64,000 nt of DNA from Eubacterium sp. (GTDB lineage: Bacteria; Bacillota; Clostridia; Oscillospirales; Acutalibacteraceae), in NCBI GenBank assembly GCA_014465955.1, contig JACTVT010000001.1, forward strand, positions 25,578-89,577, given 5' to 3'. Positions 44,287 to 54,388 of the stretch are shown piece by piece; the stretch's first letter is position 1; each line of letters begins with the position of its first letter. A program made the translations under genes and the position numbers. Below the pieces are notes generated by a model. The model saw only the letters and a program-made list of their open reading frames with translations. It searched no databases and was not told the origin of the DNA.

Positions 44287-44625
44287 ATGGAAGCAACAGC
44301 TAAAGCAACATACGTTCGTATTTCTCCCCGCAAGGTTCAGATTGTTCTTGACTTAATCAGAAACCAGCCTTGTGATAAGGCAATGGCTATTCTTCAGTAC
44401 ACACCTAAGGCTGCTACAGAGCCTCTTATCAAGGTTCTTAAGTCAGCAATGGCAAACGCTGAAACTAACCACAATATGGACGTATCAAGATTATATGTAA
44501 GTTACTGCAATGTTACCGCAGGTCCGATTCTCAAGAGAATCCAGCCAAGAGCACAGGGCAGAGCAAACAGAATCAATAAAAGAACATCACACATCACCAT
44601 TACCGTTAAGGAAATGGAAGACTAA
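44287..44625 (+). CDS. rplV: 50S ribosomal protein L22
   Basis: A 112-aa L22 whose beta-hairpin lines the exit tunnel (GPILKRIQPRAQGRANRINK). The N-terminal ATYVRISPRKVQIVLDLIRN is diagnostic. It has an AAAGGAGA site and normal spacing. Confidence 0.98.
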   Translation: MEATAKATYVRISPRKVQIVLDLIRNQPCDKAMAILQYTPKAATEPLIKVLKSAMANAETNHNMDVSRLYVSYCNVTAGPILKRIQPRAQGRANRINKRTSHITITVKEMED

Positions 44626-44643
44626 GCGAGGAGGTAAAGTTAA

Positions 44644-45354
44644 ATGGGACAGAAATGTAATCCTACCGGTTTAAGAATCGGCGTTATTAAAAACTGGGAC
44701 TCCCGCTGGTATGCTAAGAAGGGTGATTTCGCAGATACACTTGTTGAAGATTACAATCTTCGTAAGTATCTTCTTGAATCACTCAAGAGCGCAGGTGTTC
44801 CTAAAGTAGAAATCGAAAGAGATGCTAAGCGTGTAAGAATCAACATCCACTGCGCAAAGCCGGGTATGGTTATCGGCAAGCAGGGTGCTGAAATCGAAAA
44901 ATTAAAGGCTGTATGTGCTAAGAAACTCGGCAAAGATGCAGGTGAAGTTTTCATCAACATCATTGAAATCAAGCAGCCCGATCTTAACGCTACTCTCGTT
45001 GCACAGAGCATTGCAACTCAGCTTGAAAAGCGTGTGGCATTCCGCCGTGCAGTTAAAATGGCAATCCGTAATACAATGAGACTCGGTGCTCGCGGTATTA
45101 AGGTTCAGGTTTCAGGCCGTATCGGCGGTGCTGAAATTGCCCGTTCGGAAACATATAAAGAGGGTACAATCCCGCTTCAGACAATCCGTGCAGATATCGA
45201 TTACGGTACAGCAGAGGCTGCTACAACTTACGGTCGTATCGGTGTAAAGACATGGATTTATCAGGGTGAGGTTCTTCGTGAGTCAAGAAATAACAACCGC
45301 AGAAGAAACAACAACCGCAGAAGAGATAATCGCAGGGAAGGAGGAAATCAGTAA
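44644..45354 (+). CDS. rpsC: 30S ribosomal protein S3
   Basis: A 236-aa S3 with the KH domain ([15 protein letters not shown]) and the C-terminal [13 protein letters not shown]. The tail is an unusual low-complexity run of Arg-Asn repeats ([20 protein letters not shown]), coded by near-identical 15-nt units around 45289-45320. The tail is disordered and probably binds rRNA or mRNA non-specifically. Its stop overlaps the rplP ATG. Confidence 0.98.
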   Translation: MGQKCNPTGLRIGVIKNWDSRWYAKKGDFADTLVEDYNLRKYLLESLKSAGVPKVEIERDAKRVRINIHCAKPGMVIGKQGAEIEKLKAVCAKKLGKDAGEVFINIIEIKQPDLNATLVAQSIATQLEKRVAFRRAVKMAIRNTMRLGARGIKVQVSGRIGGAEIARSETYKEGTIPLQTIRADIDYGTAEAATTYGRIGVKTWIYQGEVLRESRNNNRRRNNNRRRDNRREGGNQ

Positions 45355-45776
45355 TGCTCTTACCAAAGCGTGTTAAACATCGTAAGCAGCACAGAGGTCG
45401 TATGACCGGTGAGGCTACAAGAGGAAACAAGGTAACATACGGTCAGTTCGGTCTTCAGGCTACAGAGCCTGCATGGATTACGGCAGCTCAGATTGAAGCA
45501 GCCCGTATTGCTATGACCCGTTACACAAAGCGTGGCGGTCAAGTTTGGATTAAGATTTTCCCTGACAAGCCAATCACTGCAAGACCTGCTGATACCCGTA
45601 TGGGTAAAGGTAAAGGTAATGTAGACTACTGGGTAGCAGTAGTAAAGCCGGGCAGAGTTATGTTTGAACTCGCCGGTGTAAGCGAAGAGGTTGCTCGTGA
45701 GGCTATGCGTCTTGCAGCTAACAAACTTCCTATCAAATGTAAATTCGTAGTTAAAGAAGAGGGAGGCGAGCAGTAA
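45354..45776 (+). CDS. rplP: 50S ribosomal protein L16
   Basis: A 140-aa L16 that helps shape the A-site tRNA region. The [19 protein letters not shown] start and the [16 protein letters not shown] segment are typical. It overlaps both neighbours by one base (TAATG), so rpsC, rplP and rpmC should be translated as a coupled block. Confidence 0.98.
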   Translation: MLLPKRVKHRKQHRGRMTGEATRGNKVTYGQFGLQATEPAWITAAQIEAARIAMTRYTKRGGQVWIKIFPDKPITARPADTRMGKGKGNVDYWVAVVKPGRVMFELAGVSEEVAREAMRLAANKLPIKCKFVVKEEGGEQ

Positions 45777-45979
45777 TGAAAGCAGCAGAAATTAAGGCTT
45801 TAAGTGCAGATCAGCGTGCAAAGAAACTTGCTGAACTTAAGGAAGAACTTTTCAATCTTCATTTCCAGCAGGCTATCAACCAGCTCGACAACCCAATGAG
45901 AATAAAAGCTGTCAAGAAAGATATTGCTCGTATCAAGACTGTTGAGCGAGAAATCGAACTTGCAGGCTCAAATTCTTAA
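45776..45979 (+). CDS. rpmC: 50S ribosomal protein L29
   Basis: A 67-aa two-helix protein at the tunnel exit. The signature [20 protein letters not shown] and [14 protein letters not shown] are present. The GGAGG ribosome binding site lies inside the end of rplP. Confidence 0.97.
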   Translation: MKAAEIKALSADQRAKKLAELKEELFNLHFQQAINQLDNPMRIKAVKKDIARIKTVEREIELAGSNS

Positions 45980-45997
45980 GATAGGAGGTAATTTGTT

Positions 45998-46255
45998 ATG
46001 AGTGAAAGAAACCTCAGAAAAACAAGAGTTGGTATGGTTTCAAGCAATAAAATGGATAAAACCGTTGTTGTAACAATTAAAGACAAGGTTCGTCATCCGC
46101 TTTACGGCAAAATCATTAACCGTACTGTTAAGTACAAAGCACACGACGAAGAAAATACCTGCGGTATCGGCGATAAGGTTCTTATTATGGAAACCCGCCC
46201 GATGAGCAAGGATAAGAGATGGCGTGTAGTTGAAATTATTGAAAAGGCAAAGTAA
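45998..46255 (+). CDS. rpsQ: 30S ribosomal protein S17
   Basis: An 85-aa OB-fold 16S rRNA-binding protein. [19 protein letters not shown] and the [20 protein letters not shown] end are typical. A 91-nt gap to rplN follows, longer than the usual 12-20 nt of this operon. Confidence 0.97.
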   Translation: MSERNLRKTRVGMVSSNKMDKTVVVTIKDKVRHPLYGKIINRTVKYKAHDEENTCGIGDKVLIMETRPMSKDKRWRVVEIIEKAK

Positions 46256-46346
46256 TCGTTACGATTTACTGTCTTGATATATTAGTAATAAAATAATAAC
46301 TGCAAGATGCAAAGTGTTATTTTGCAGTACGAAGGAGGAAAATGCT

Positions 46347-46715
46347 GTGATACAACAGGAAAGTCGTCTTAAGGTTGCAGACAACACAGGTGCCAAAGAA
46401 CTTCTTTGCATTCGTGTTCTCGGCGGTTCCGGAAGAAGATATGCCAATATCGGCGACGTTATCGTTGCTTCAGTAAAGAAAGCAGCTCCAAACGGCGTTG
46501 TTAAAAAAGGCGAAGTTGTTAAAGCAGTCATCGTTCGTACAACTAAAGGTGTACGTCGTGACGACGGGCAGTACATTCGTTTTGACGAAAACGCTGCCGT
46601 AATTATCAGAGAGGACCACACTCCTCGAGGCACCCGTATTTTCGGACCGGTAGCAAGAGAGCTTCGTGATAAGGATTATATGAAGATACTCTCACTTGCT
46701 CCGGAAGTACTTTAA
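46347..46715 (+). CDS. rplN: 50S ribosomal protein L14
   Basis: A 122-aa L14, exactly the usual length when started at the GTG at 46347 ([18 protein letters not shown]). The site GAAGGAGG 9 nt upstream fits; a start at 46314 would add 11 unrelated residues. The L14 signature [19 protein letters not shown] is present. L14 contacts 16S rRNA at an intersubunit bridge and is the docking surface for RsfS. Confidence 0.97.
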   Translation: MIQQESRLKVADNTGAKELLCIRVLGGSGRRYANIGDVIVASVKKAAPNGVVKKGEVVKAVIVRTTKGVRRDDGQYIRFDENAAVIIREDHTPRGTRIFGPVARELRDKDYMKILSLAPEVL

Positions 46716-46730
46716 TGGAGGTGCAGGATA

Positions 46731-47033
46731 ATGAGTAAAATGTTTGTTAAAACCGGTGATACCGTAATGGTGCTCAGCGGTAAGTCAAAAGGCGTTAAGG
46801 GCGAAGTAATCGCTGTAAGTCCTAAAGAAGGCAAGGTTATCGTTAAGAAGGTAAACATGGTAACAAAGCATGTTAAGCCTCGCAAGATGGGTGAGCCGGG
46901 CGGACTTATTGATGTTGAATCTGCTCTTTATGCTTCAAAAGTTCAGCTTGTATGCCCTAAATGCGGTGAAGCAACAAGGGTAGGACATAAGGACAGCAAG
47001 CGCGTTTGCAAAAAATGCGGAAACGAATTTTAA
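46731..47033 (+). CDS. rplX: 50S ribosomal protein L24 with C-terminal zinc ribbon
   Basis: A 100-aa assembly-initiator protein with a KOW motif near the N-terminus (VKTGDTVMVLSGKSKGVKG). The C-terminus carries Cys75, Cys78, Cys93 and Cys96 (CPKCGEATRVG and CKKCGNEF), a zinc-ribbon extension present in many but not all bacterial L24 proteins. It has GGAGGTGC before the ATG. Confidence 0.97.
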   Translation: MSKMFVKTGDTVMVLSGKSKGVKGEVIAVSPKEGKVIVKKVNMVTKHVKPRKMGEPGGLIDVESALYASKVQLVCPKCGEATRVGHKDSKRVCKKCGNEF

Positions 47034-47052
47034 GAAAGGGAGGACATAACAA

Positions 47053-47595
47053 ATGGCTGCAAGATTAAAAGAAGCTTATAAAAGCGATGTTGCACCGGCA
47101 TTAATGAAGAAATTCGAATACAAGTCTGTTATGCAAATCCCTAAGCTTGAAAAGATTGTTCTTAATGTTGGTTGCGGTGAAGCCCGTGAAAATTCAAAGG
47201 TAGTAGACGCTATCATTAATGACCTTGGTATTATTACAGGTCAGAAGCCGATTATCTGCCGTGCTAAGAAGTCTGTTGCTAACTTCAAACTTCGTGAAGG
47301 CATGCCGATTGGTGTAAAGGTTACTCTTCGTGGAGATAAGATGTATGAATTTCTTGACAGATTCTTCAATCTCGCACTTCCGAGAGTAAGAGACTTCAGA
47401 GGTATCAACCCGAATTCATTTGACGGTCGTGGCAACTATGCTATGGGTGTTAAGGAACAGTTGATTTTCCCTGAAATCGACTATGATAAGATTGACAAGG
47501 TTCGCGGTATGGACATTATCATGGTAACAACAGCAAACACAGATGAAGAAGCAAGAGAGCTCCTTAAGTTATTAGGTGCTCCGTTTGCAGAGTAA
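47053..47595 (+). CDS. rplE: 50S ribosomal protein L5
   Basis: A 180-aa 5S rRNA-binding protein of the central protuberance. [18 protein letters not shown] and the [19 protein letters not shown] block are diagnostic. It has a GGGAGG ribosome binding site, and rpsZ follows after 12 nt. Confidence 0.98.
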   Translation: MAARLKEAYKSDVAPALMKKFEYKSVMQIPKLEKIVLNVGCGEARENSKVVDAIINDLGIITGQKPIICRAKKSVANFKLREGMPIGVKVTLRGDKMYEFLDRFFNLALPRVRDFRGINPNSFDGRGNYAMGVKEQLIFPEIDYDKIDKVRGMDIIMVTTANTDEEARELLKLLGAPFAE

Positions 47596-47607
47596 GGAGG
47601 GATTATC

Positions 47608-47793
47608 GTGGCAAAAACATCTATGAAAGTTAAAGCAGCAAAGCCTGCTAAGTATTCAACAAGAGCTTACAACAGATGTAAGATCTGCGGTAGACCTCAC
47701 GCTTATCTTCGTAAGTATGGTGTTTGCCGTATCTGCTTCAGAGAACTTGCTCATAAGGGCGAGATTCCCGGAGTAACAAAATCTTCTTGGTAA
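47608..47793 (+). CDS. rpsZ: 30S ribosomal protein S14, zinc-binding type Z
   Basis: A 61-aa short S14 with the full zinc site Cys24, Cys27, Cys40 and Cys43 ([20 protein letters not shown]). The start is GTG after AAGGAGG. Type Z in the spc operon is usual for Firmicutes; any zinc-independent paralogue is not in this window. Confidence 0.97.
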   Translation: MAKTSMKVKAAKPAKYSTRAYNRCKICGRPHAYLRKYGVCRICFRELAHKGEIPGVTKSSW

Positions 47794-47831
47794 GAAACTG
47801 AGATTGCTAAATTAATAAGGAGGAAATATCA

Positions 47832-48230
47832 ATGCATATTACAGACCCAATCGCTGATATGCTTACAAGAATTCGTAACGCTAATTCAGCAAAGCACGAT
47901 ACAGTAGATATTCCTGCGTCTAACATGAAGAAGGCAATTGCTCAGATTCTTGTTGATGAAGGATATCTTAAAGGATATAAAGTAATTGATGACGGAAAGC
48001 AGGGTGTTATCCGTGCTACTCTCAAGTATGGCGAGGGTAAGTCACAGGTTATCACAGGTCTTCGCAGAGTTTCAAAACCGGGCCTTCGTATTTATTCAAA
48101 TGTTGAAGATATGCCAAAGGTTATGAAAGGTCTCGGCGTAGCAATTGTTTCCACATCAAAAGGCGTAATGACAGACAGAGAAGCTCGCAAACAGAACGTT
48201 GGCGGCGAAGTATTAGCATTCATTTGGTAA
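47832..48230 (+). CDS. rpsH: 30S ribosomal protein S8
   Basis: A 132-aa S8, a central-domain 16S rRNA binder. [18 protein letters not shown] and the C-terminal [20 protein letters not shown] are typical. It has an AAGGAGG site and sits 38 nt after rpsZ. S8 autoregulates spc operons in enterobacteria, but I see no comparable structure here. Confidence 0.98.
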   Translation: MHITDPIADMLTRIRNANSAKHDTVDIPASNMKKAIAQILVDEGYLKGYKVIDDGKQGVIRATLKYGEGKSQVITGLRRVSKPGLRIYSNVEDMPKVMKGLGVAIVSTSKGVMTDREARKQNVGGEVLAFIW

Positions 48231-48245
48231 GGAGGTGCAGTTAGG

Positions 48246-48785
48246 ATGTCACGTATAGGCTTAAAGCCAATCGCAATTCCTGCCGGTGTTGATTTCTCAA
48301 TCAACGGCAACACTGTTACCGTAAAAGGACCAAATGGTACTCTTACAATGGATAAACATCCAAATATCAGCGTTAGCGCAGACGGCAGCGAGATTAATGT
48401 TTCAAGACCAAACGACGCAAAAGAGAACAGAGCCCTTCACGGTCTCACACGTTCACTTATTGCAAATATGGTTGAAGGTGTAACAACAGGATTCAAGAAA
48501 GTTCTTGAGGTAAACGGTGTTGGTTACAGAGTTCAGCTTCAGGGCACAGATCTTGTAATGAACCTTGGTTATTCACATCAGGTTATTATGAAAGCCCCTG
48601 AAGGTGTTAAAATTGAATGTCCTTCTGCAACTCAGATTATTATCTCGGGTGCAGATAAGCAGGCAGTAGGTCAGTTCGCAGCACAGGTTCGTGAAAAGAG
48701 ACCTCCTGAACCTTATAAGGGCAAAGGCATTAAATATGCTGAAGAGCATATTCGCCGCAAAGAAGGAAAAGCAGGTAAGAAATAA
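48246..48785 (+). CDS. rplF: 50S ribosomal protein L6
   Basis: A 179-aa L6 near the GTPase centre with two related alpha/beta domains. MSRIGLKPIAIPAGV and the C-terminal RPPEPYKGKGIKYAEEHIRR are diagnostic. The GGAGG site is 9 nt before the ATG. Confidence 0.98.
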   Translation: MSRIGLKPIAIPAGVDFSINGNTVTVKGPNGTLTMDKHPNISVSADGSEINVSRPNDAKENRALHGLTRSLIANMVEGVTTGFKKVLEVNGVGYRVQLQGTDLVMNLGYSHQVIMKAPEGVKIECPSATQIIISGADKQAVGQFAAQVREKRPPEPYKGKGIKYAEEHIRRKEGKAGKK

Positions 48786-48803
48786 AGGAAGGAGTGAATT
48801 ACT

Positions 48804-49163
48804 ATGGTTTCAAGACAGGATGCTAACAAAGCAAGACAGAAGCGTCATAAGAGAGTACGCGGTAAGATTTCCGGTACTGCCGAATGTCCAAGACTCAACG
48901 TATATCGCTCCCTCAGCAATATTTACGTTCAGCTTATCGACGATGTTGCAGGTGTTACACTGGCACAGGCATCAACAGTTGAAAAGGACTTCACACAATA
49001 CGGCGGAAATGTAGAGGCAGCGAAAGCTGTAGGTAAGACAATCGCAGACAGAGCCAAGGCAAAGGGCATTGAAAAGTGCGTATTTGACCGCGGCGGTTAT
49101 GTTTATCACGGACGTGTTGCTGCTGTAGCAGAAGGCGCTCGTGAAGGCGGACTTGAGTTCTAA
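48804..49163 (+). CDS. rplR: 50S ribosomal protein L18
   Basis: A 119-aa 5S rRNA-binding protein. It has a basic N-terminus ([20 protein letters not shown]), then [18 protein letters not shown], and the end [20 protein letters not shown]. An AAGGAG site and 18-nt spacing fit the operon. Confidence 0.98.
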   Translation: MVSRQDANKARQKRHKRVRGKISGTAECPRLNVYRSLSNIYVQLIDDVAGVTLAQASTVEKDFTQYGGNVEAAKAVGKTIADRAKAKGIEKCVFDRGGYVYHGRVAAVAEGAREGGLEF

Positions 49164-49182
49164 CGAAGGAGGGAAATACTTT

Positions 49183-49683
49183 ATGGCAAAGATTGACGTA
49201 TCTTCAATGGAGCTTGAAGAAAGAGTTGTAACTATTAACCGTGTTTCCAAAACTGTAAAGGGTGGTAGAATTTATAAGTTCTCAGCTCTCGTAGTTGTTG
49301 GTGATAAAAACGGTCTTGTAGGCTTCGGTGTAGGTAAATCAGGTGAAGTTCCTGATGCTATCCGCAAGGGCATTGAAGACGCAAGAAAGAATGTAATTAA
49401 AGTTGCTTTAAGAGGAACAACAATTCCTCACGAGGTTAAGGGTAAATTCGGTGCAGGTGAGGTTCTTCTTATGCCGGCTCCGAAAGGTACAGGAGTTATT
49501 GCAGGCGGTCCTGTTCGTGCTGTTATCGAAACAGTAGGTATTGCAGATATCCGTAGCAAGGCTATCCGTTCAAACAACCCTTATAACGTAGTTCGTGCAA
49601 CTATGAACGGACTTGCACAGCTTCGCACTGCTGATGAAGTTGCTGCTGTAAGAGGCAAGTCTGCAAAAGAAATTTTAGGTTAA
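49183..49683 (+). CDS. rpsE: 30S ribosomal protein S5
   Basis: A 166-aa S5 involved in decoding accuracy and mRNA unwinding. [20 protein letters not shown] and [20 protein letters not shown] are typical. The ATG at 49183 has GGAGGG upstream; starting at 49141 would overlap rplR and add 14 residues, so it is rejected. Confidence 0.98.
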   Translation: MAKIDVSSMELEERVVTINRVSKTVKGGRIYKFSALVVVGDKNGLVGFGVGKSGEVPDAIRKGIEDARKNVIKVALRGTTIPHEVKGKFGAGEVLLMPAPKGTGVIAGGPVRAVIETVGIADIRSKAIRSNNPYNVVRATMNGLAQLRTADEVAAVRGKSAKEILG

Positions 49684-49696
49684 GGAGGGTGGAAAA

Positions 49697-49876
49697 ATGG
49701 CAGAAATCAAAATCAAACTCACAAAGAGTTTAATTGGCAGAAAACAAGACCAGATTGCCACCGCCCACTCACTTGGACTTCGTAAAATCGGCAACGTAAC
49801 AGTTCAGCCGGATAACGAACAGACACAGGGTAAGATTACTAAAATCTCTCACCTTGTTGAAATCGTAAAAGACTAA
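49697..49876 (+). CDS. rpmD: 50S ribosomal protein L30
   Basis: A 59-aa gene between rpsE and rplO, easily missed because it is short. It reads [20 protein letters not shown] at the N-terminus, then HSLGLRKIG and a C-terminal HLVEIVKD, the normal L30 pattern. A GGAGGGTGG site precedes the ATG. The 13-nt and 14-nt gaps to its neighbours fit the operon. Confidence 0.97.
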   Translation: MAEIKIKLTKSLIGRKQDQIATAHSLGLRKIGNVTVQPDNEQTQGKITKISHLVEIVKD

Positions 49877-49890
49877 GGAGGAGGTGCACT

Positions 49891-50334
49891 ATGAAAATAC
49901 ATGAACTTTCTCCTGCTGAAGGATCCAAAAAGGCAGTAAAAAGAATCGGTCGTGGTGCCGGTTCAGGTCAAGGCAAAACTGCCGGCAAAGGTCACAAGGG
50001 TGCAAAGGCTCGTTCAGGCTACAGCCGCCGCCCGGGTTTTGAAGGCGGTCAGATGCCGCTTCAGAGACGTGTGCCTAAGAGAGGCTTCAACAACATTTTC
50101 AGAACTGAGTATGCAGTAGTTAATGTTGCTTCTCTTGAAGAAAGATTTGATGCTAATGCTACAGTTGATGCAGAAAGCCTTAAGGCTTGCGGTCTTATCA
50201 AGAAAGAACTTGACGGCATTAAGGTTCTTGGTAACGGCGAAATCACTAAAGCATTAACAGTTAAGGTTAGCGCAATCAGCGAAAGCGCTAAGGCTAAGAT
50301 TGAGGCTGCAGGTGGCAAGGTGGAGGTGCTCTAA
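49891..50334 (+). CDS. rplO: 50S ribosomal protein L15
   Basis: A 147-aa late-assembly L15 with a glycine/basic N-terminal half ([18 protein letters not shown]) and the [17 protein letters not shown] motif. It ends on the base before the secY ATG, and its last codons contain the secY ribosome binding site GGAGGTG. Confidence 0.98.
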   Translation: MKIHELSPAEGSKKAVKRIGRGAGSGQGKTAGKGHKGAKARSGYSRRPGFEGGQMPLQRRVPKRGFNNIFRTEYAVVNVASLEERFDANATVDAESLKACGLIKKELDGIKVLGNGEITKALTVKVSAISESAKAKIEAAGGKVEVL

Positions 50335-51684
50335 ATGATTAAGACCCTCGCAAATGCATGGAAGGTTGCTGACATCAGAAAGAAGCTTCTCTTTACTGCA
50401 TTTATTGTGCTTGTCTTCCGCATCGGTTCTATGATTCCGGTTCCTTTCCTTAATATCGTTGATGAAATTGATGTTGGTAAGGGTAACACAATCTTAACCT
50501 ATTTAAGCCTTATGACAGGTAGTGCATTCACATACGGAACTATTTTCGCTATGTCAATCACACCGTATATTAACGCATCAATTATTATGCAGCTGCTCGC
50601 AGTTGCAATTCCCGCTCTTGAAAGACTTCAGAAGGAAGGCGAAGAGGGAAGAAAGAAAATTGCATCAATTACCCGTTATGTTACGGTTGGTCTTGCAATT
50701 CTTCAGTCAATCGCTTATTTCTTCTACCTCAGAGCAAATAATTATCTGATGACTGCTGCTGACGGCACTGCTTTTACAGGTTTTGCTGCAGTATTTCAGG
50801 CAGTAGTAATTATTACAGTTTTAACTGCGGGTACTGCCGTTATTATGTGGCTTGGTGAACAGATTACAATTAAGGGTATCGGAAACGGTATTTCAATAAT
50901 CCTCTTTGCAGGTATTGTATCTCGTTTCCCAACACTTATTAAACAGTATATTCAGTACCTTGACACAGGACGTATGGTTTACAGATTCCTTGTTCCTATG
51001 GTATTCGTACTGTTTATTGCAATGATTGTTTACATTGTATTTATGGATAATGCAGAAAGAAGGCTTCCGATTCAGTACGCTAAGCGTGTTGTAGGAAGAA
51101 AGATGTATGGCGGTCAGTCAACTCATATGCCGATTAAGGTTAATATGAGCGGCGTACTTCCGATCATCTTCGCATCATCTATTCTTTCTCTGCCGGGTAC
51201 AGTTCAGATGTTCATTTCATCCGATAAGTATCAGGGCACATTCTGGGAAAAGTTCTTTGATGCTTTCCAGAGCGATTCGTGGTGGTATGCAGTAATGTAC
51301 TTCATTCTCATCATCTTCTTCGCTTACTTCTATAGTACAATTCAGTACAATCCTATTGAAATGGCAAATAATCTTCGTAAGAACAACGGTGCTATTCCGG
51401 GTATTCGTCCGGGCAGACCGACATCCGATTATATTTTAAGAGTTCTTTCAAGATTAACACTTATCGGCGTTCTTATGCTTTCTGTAGTTGCATTGTTGCC
51501 AATGATTATTTCACTTATTTGTGACGCAGCAATCCCACCGATGACTGAAGGCGGTAATGACGGCGGCTTCTCGGTAAGCCTCGGCGGTACTTCAATCATC
51601 ATTATGTGCGGTGTAGCACTTGAAACAGTTCGTCAGATAGAATCTCAGATGATGATGCGTCATTATAAAGGATTCCTTGATTAA
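50335..51684 (+). CDS. secY: Protein translocase subunit SecY
   Basis: A 449-aa central channel of the Sec translocon with 10 predicted membrane helices. Typical segments are FRIGSMIPVPFLN, MSITPYINASIIMQLL, the cytoplasmic QYAKRVVGRKMYGGQSTHMP and the C-terminal TSIIIMCGVALETVRQIESQ. It starts directly after rplO. Location in the spc operon ties translocon supply to ribosome synthesis. Confidence 0.98.
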   Translation: MIKTLANAWKVADIRKKLLFTAFIVLVFRIGSMIPVPFLNIVDEIDVGKGNTILTYLSLMTGSAFTYGTIFAMSITPYINASIIMQLLAVAIPALERLQKEGEEGRKKIASITRYVTVGLAILQSIAYFFYLRANNYLMTAADGTAFTGFAAVFQAVVIITVLTAGTAVIMWLGEQITIKGIGNGISIILFAGIVSRFPTLIKQYIQYLDTGRMVYRFLVPMVFVLFIAMIVYIVFMDNAERRLPIQYAKRVVGRKMYGGQSTHMPIKVNMSGVLPIIFASSILSLPGTVQMFISSDKYQGTFWEKFFDAFQSDSWWYAVMYFILIIFFAYFYSTIQYNPIEMANNLRKNNGAIPGIRPGRPTSDYILRVLSRLTLIGVLMLSVVALLPMIISLICDAAIPPMTEGGNDGGFSVSLGGTSIIIMCGVALETVRQIESQMMMRHYKGFLD

Positions 51685-51705
51685 TAATTTAGAAAGGGAT
51701 AAATT

Positions 51706-52338
51706 ATGAAATTAATTCTTCTCGGTGCTCCGGGTGCCGGAAAAGGTACTCAGGCAGAAAAAATTGTTGATAAATTCGGAATCCCTGCAATTTCAACCGG
51801 CAACATTCTCCGTGCCGCTCTTAAAGAGGGCACGGAAATGGGACTTAAAGCTAAAACCTATATGGAAGCAGGCCAACTCGTTCCCGATGATGTTGTTATT
51901 GGAATTATTAAAGACAGGTTAAAAGAAAAAGACTGTGAAAACGGATTTATTCTTGATGGTTTCCCAAGAACGATTCCTCAGGCTCAGGCGCTTGAGGATG
52001 CAGGCATCGTGATTGACAAGGTGCTTGATATTGAAGTTCCCGATGAAAAGATTACTGCAAGAATGTCCGGTCGCCGTGTATGTGCAAAGTGTGCAAATTC
52101 ATATCATATGCTTTATAAAAAGCCTAATGTTGAAGGCGTGTGCGATGCCTGCGGCGGTGAACTTATTCAGCGCAAGGACGATGCTCCCGAAACAGTTCAG
52201 GCAAGACTTAAGGAATACCACGAGATGACTGAACCGTTAAAGGATTTTTACTCGAATCTCGGCAAACTTGTAATTGTTGAGGGTCAGGAAGAAGTGGCAG
52301 ATACAACTGCTCTCGTTTTTGCAGCGTTGGAGGATTAA
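51706..52338 (+). CDS. adk: Adenylate kinase (zinc-binding lid)
   Basis: A 210-aa enzyme that balances ATP, ADP and AMP. The P-loop GAPGAGKGT spans residues 7-15, and DGFPRT lies near 84-89. The LID domain carries Cys126, Cys129, Cys146 and Cys149, the structural zinc site usual in Gram-positive Adk. map starts one base after its stop, with TTGGAGG in its last codons. Confidence 0.97.
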   Translation: MKLILLGAPGAGKGTQAEKIVDKFGIPAISTGNILRAALKEGTEMGLKAKTYMEAGQLVPDDVVIGIIKDRLKEKDCENGFILDGFPRTIPQAQALEDAGIVIDKVLDIEVPDEKITARMSGRRVCAKCANSYHMLYKKPNVEGVCDACGGELIQRKDDAPETVQARLKEYHEMTEPLKDFYSNLGKLVIVEGQEEVADTTALVFAALED

Positions 52339-52339
52339 C

Positions 52340-53089
52340 ATGGTAGTGCTTAAAAGCAGCAGAGAACTTGAGCTTATGAAAGAGGCTTGTATGATTTCGG
52401 CTGAAGCATTAATGGTGGCAGGCGAGGCTGTAAAGCCCGGTGTTTCAACTAAAGAAATAGATAAAATTGCGTATGACCTTATTAAGAAAAGAGGCGCTGT
52501 GCCGAATTTTCTCGGTCTGTATGATTTTCCTGCCACTGCATGTATTTCTATAAACAATGAAGTTATTCACGGCATTCCTAAATCTGACAGAATCATTCAG
52601 GAAGGTGATATTGTCAGCATAGATTTAGGTGCTGCCAAGAATGGCTATAACGGCGATAATGCTGCAACTTTTGTGGCTGGGACTTGCTCTCCCGAAGCAA
52701 AGCGGCTGATTGATACTACCCGCGAAAGTCTTTATAAAGGCATTGAGCAGGCTGTATCAGGCAACAGAATCGGCGATATAGGTCATGCAGTTCAGGCTTA
52801 CTGTGAGGAACGCGGTTACGGCGTTGTTCGTGATTTCGTAGGTCACGGTGTCGGAACGAAACTTCATGAAGATCCCAGTGTACCTAACTTCGGACGCGAA
52901 GGTCGTGGTATCAGACTGTTACCCGGAATGACATTGGCAATTGAACCGATGATCAATCAGGGAACCTATAAGGTAAAGCAACTTAATGACGGCTGGACGG
53001 TTGTTACTGCTGATGGAAAACTTTCTGCTCATTTTGAGCATACGGTTGCCATTACTTCTAACGGACCTGTAATTATGACAGTCGTTTAA
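52340..53089 (+). CDS. map: Methionine aminopeptidase, type I
   Basis: A 249-aa enzyme that removes initiator methionine. All five metal ligands are visible: Asp95, Asp106, His169, Glu202 and Glu233, plus the catalytic His77 in NNEVIHGIP. The ATG at 52340 follows GGAGG; an earlier in-frame start at 52274 would overlap adk by 65 nt. A weak hairpin follows. Confidence 0.97.
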   Translation: MVVLKSSRELELMKEACMISAEALMVAGEAVKPGVSTKEIDKIAYDLIKKRGAVPNFLGLYDFPATACISINNEVIHGIPKSDRIIQEGDIVSIDLGAAKNGYNGDNAATFVAGTCSPEAKRLIDTTRESLYKGIEQAVSGNRIGDIGHAVQAYCEERGYGVVRDFVGHGVGTKLHEDPSVPNFGREGRGIRLLPGMTLAIEPMINQGTYKVKQLNDGWTVVTADGKLSAHFEHTVAITSNGPVIMTVV

Positions 53090-53091
53090 AT

Positions 53092-53110
53092 AAACGGTTA
53101 TACCGTTTTT
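53092..53110 (+). terminator. Weak terminator/attenuator between map and infA
   Basis: AAACGGT and ACCGTTT pair around a 3-nt loop (TAT), followed by TT. With a 7-bp A/T-containing stem it probably allows partial read-through into infA and the alpha operon. The rest of the 111-nt gap shows no gene. Confidence 0.5.
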
Positions 53111-53200
53111 AAGTTAAATCAATTGTTGGCGATTACGCCGCAATGTGATTCCAGTTAAATTATAAACATCTAAATCGTATTGAAATAGCGAGGTAAATTG

Positions 53201-53419
53201 ATGTCTAAGTCAGATATGATTGAAGTTGAAGGTACTGTGGTTGAAGTTTTACCTAACACAACTTTTAAGGTTACACTTCAAAACGATCACATTATTTTAG
53301 CCCATATCAGCGGAAAATTAAGAATGAACAACATTCGTATTCTTCCCGGTGATAAGGTAACAATTGAGATGTCACCTTATGATCTTACAAAGGGTCGTAT
53401 TATTTGGCGCTCAAAGTAA
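53201..53419 (+). CDS. infA: Translation initiation factor IF-1
   Basis: A 72-aa OB-fold factor that blocks the A site during initiation. [19 protein letters not shown] and the [18 protein letters not shown] block are canonical. The ATG at 53201 (GAGGT upstream) gives the normal length; a TTG one codon earlier is possible but unlikely. Confidence 0.97.
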   Translation: MSKSDMIEVEGTVVEVLPNTTFKVTLQNDHIILAHISGKLRMNNIRILPGDKVTIEMSPYDLTKGRIIWRSK

Positions 53420-53438
53420 ATTAAGGAGGATATTCAAA

Positions 53439-53552
53439 ATGAAAGTTAGACCTTCTGTAAAGAAAATTTGCGATAAATGCAAAGTTATTAAACGCAATGG
53501 AAAAGTCATGGTTATCTGTGAAAATCCAAAGCATAAACAGCGTCAGGGCTAA
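53439..53552 (+). CDS. rpmJ: 50S ribosomal protein L36 (zinc-binding)
   Basis: A 37-aa L36 with the full zinc site Cys11, Cys14, Cys27 and His32 ([20 protein letters not shown]). The ATG at 53439 has AAGGAGG upstream; longer in-frame readings overlap infA and are rejected. It is the smallest protein of the operon. Confidence 0.97.
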   Translation: MKVRPSVKKICDKCKVIKRNGKVMVICENPKHKQRQG

Positions 53553-53584
53553 TCCTGAATTAATAATCGGAGGTAAACTGTAAA

Positions 53585-53953
53585 ATGGCACGTATTTCAG
53601 GTGTTGACTTACCTAATGATAAGAGAGTTGAAATCGGCCTTACCTACATTTACGGTATCGGCAGAACAACAGCTACTCAGATTATCAACGCAACAGGAAT
53701 CAATCCGGACACTCGCTGCAGAGATTTGTCAGAGGATGAGGTTTCCAAGATTCGTGATTACATTGAAAAGAATGTAACAGTTGAAGGTGATCTTCGCAGA
53801 GATGTTGCATTCGATATCAAAAGACTTATAGAAATTGGCTGCTATAGAGGCATTCGTCACAGAAAGGGTCTTCCTGTAAGAGGTCAGACTTCTAAGAACA
53901 ATGCACGTACCCGTAAGGGCCCGAAGAAGACAATAGCAAACAAGAAGAAATAA
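53585..53953 (+). CDS. rpsM: 30S ribosomal protein S13
   Basis: A 122-aa head protein at the subunit bridge. [20 protein letters not shown], the helix-two-turn-helix region and the basic [20 protein letters not shown] tail are typical. It has a CGGAGGT site and begins the classical alpha-operon block. Confidence 0.98.
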   Translation: MARISGVDLPNDKRVEIGLTYIYGIGRTTATQIINATGINPDTRCRDLSEDEVSKIRDYIEKNVTVEGDLRRDVAFDIKRLIEIGCYRGIRHRKGLPVRGQTSKNNARTRKGPKKTIANKKK

Positions 53954-53971
53954 TTGTAGGAGGAAACAAAT

Positions 53972-54367
53972 ATGGCTACAAAGAAAACCACAACTTCTCG
54001 CAAGCGTCGTGAGAAGAAGAATATTGAGCGTGGTACAGTTCATATCCAGTCAACCTTCAACAACACTATCGTAACAATTGCTGATATGCAGGGAAATGCA
54101 GTTTCTTGGGCATCAGCAGGTGAAATGGGCTTCAGAGGCTCAAGAAAATCAACTCCGTTTGCTGCACAGACAGCAGCAGAAACAGCAGCAAAGGCTGCTA
54201 TGGAGCACGGTATGAAAACTGTTGAAGTTTATGTTAAAGGACCGGGTGCCGGCCGTGAGTCTGCAATAAGAGCACTTGAAACAGTAGGTCTTACTGTAAC
54301 TCTTATTAAAGATGTTACTCCTATCCCGCACAATGGCTGCCGTCCGCCTAAAAGACGCCGCGTATAG
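53972..54367 (+). CDS. rpsK: 30S ribosomal protein S11
   Basis: A 131-aa platform protein near the Shine-Dalgarno helix. [20 protein letters not shown], the [17 protein letters not shown] motif and the [15 protein letters not shown] end are intact. It has an AGGAGG site, 18 nt after rpsM. Confidence 0.98.
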   Translation: MATKKTTTSRKRREKKNIERGTVHIQSTFNNTIVTIADMQGNAVSWASAGEMGFRGSRKSTPFAAQTAAETAAKAAMEHGMKTVEVYVKGPGAGRESAIRALETVGLTVTLIKDVTPIPHNGCRPPKRRRV

Positions 54368-54388
54368 TATAATTGGAGGTAACTTGAT

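Noticed and set aside
45289..45350. Arg-Asn repeats at the S3 C-terminus as a frameshift or assembly error
   Set aside because: The frame stays intact to a stop that overlaps rplP properly; basic low-complexity S3 tails are common.
46299..46328. Hairpin ACTGCAA/TTGCAGT before rplN as a regulatory element
   Set aside because: The stem is only 7 bp with a long loop in AT-rich DNA; evidence is too weak compared with the rplB and rpsJ structures.
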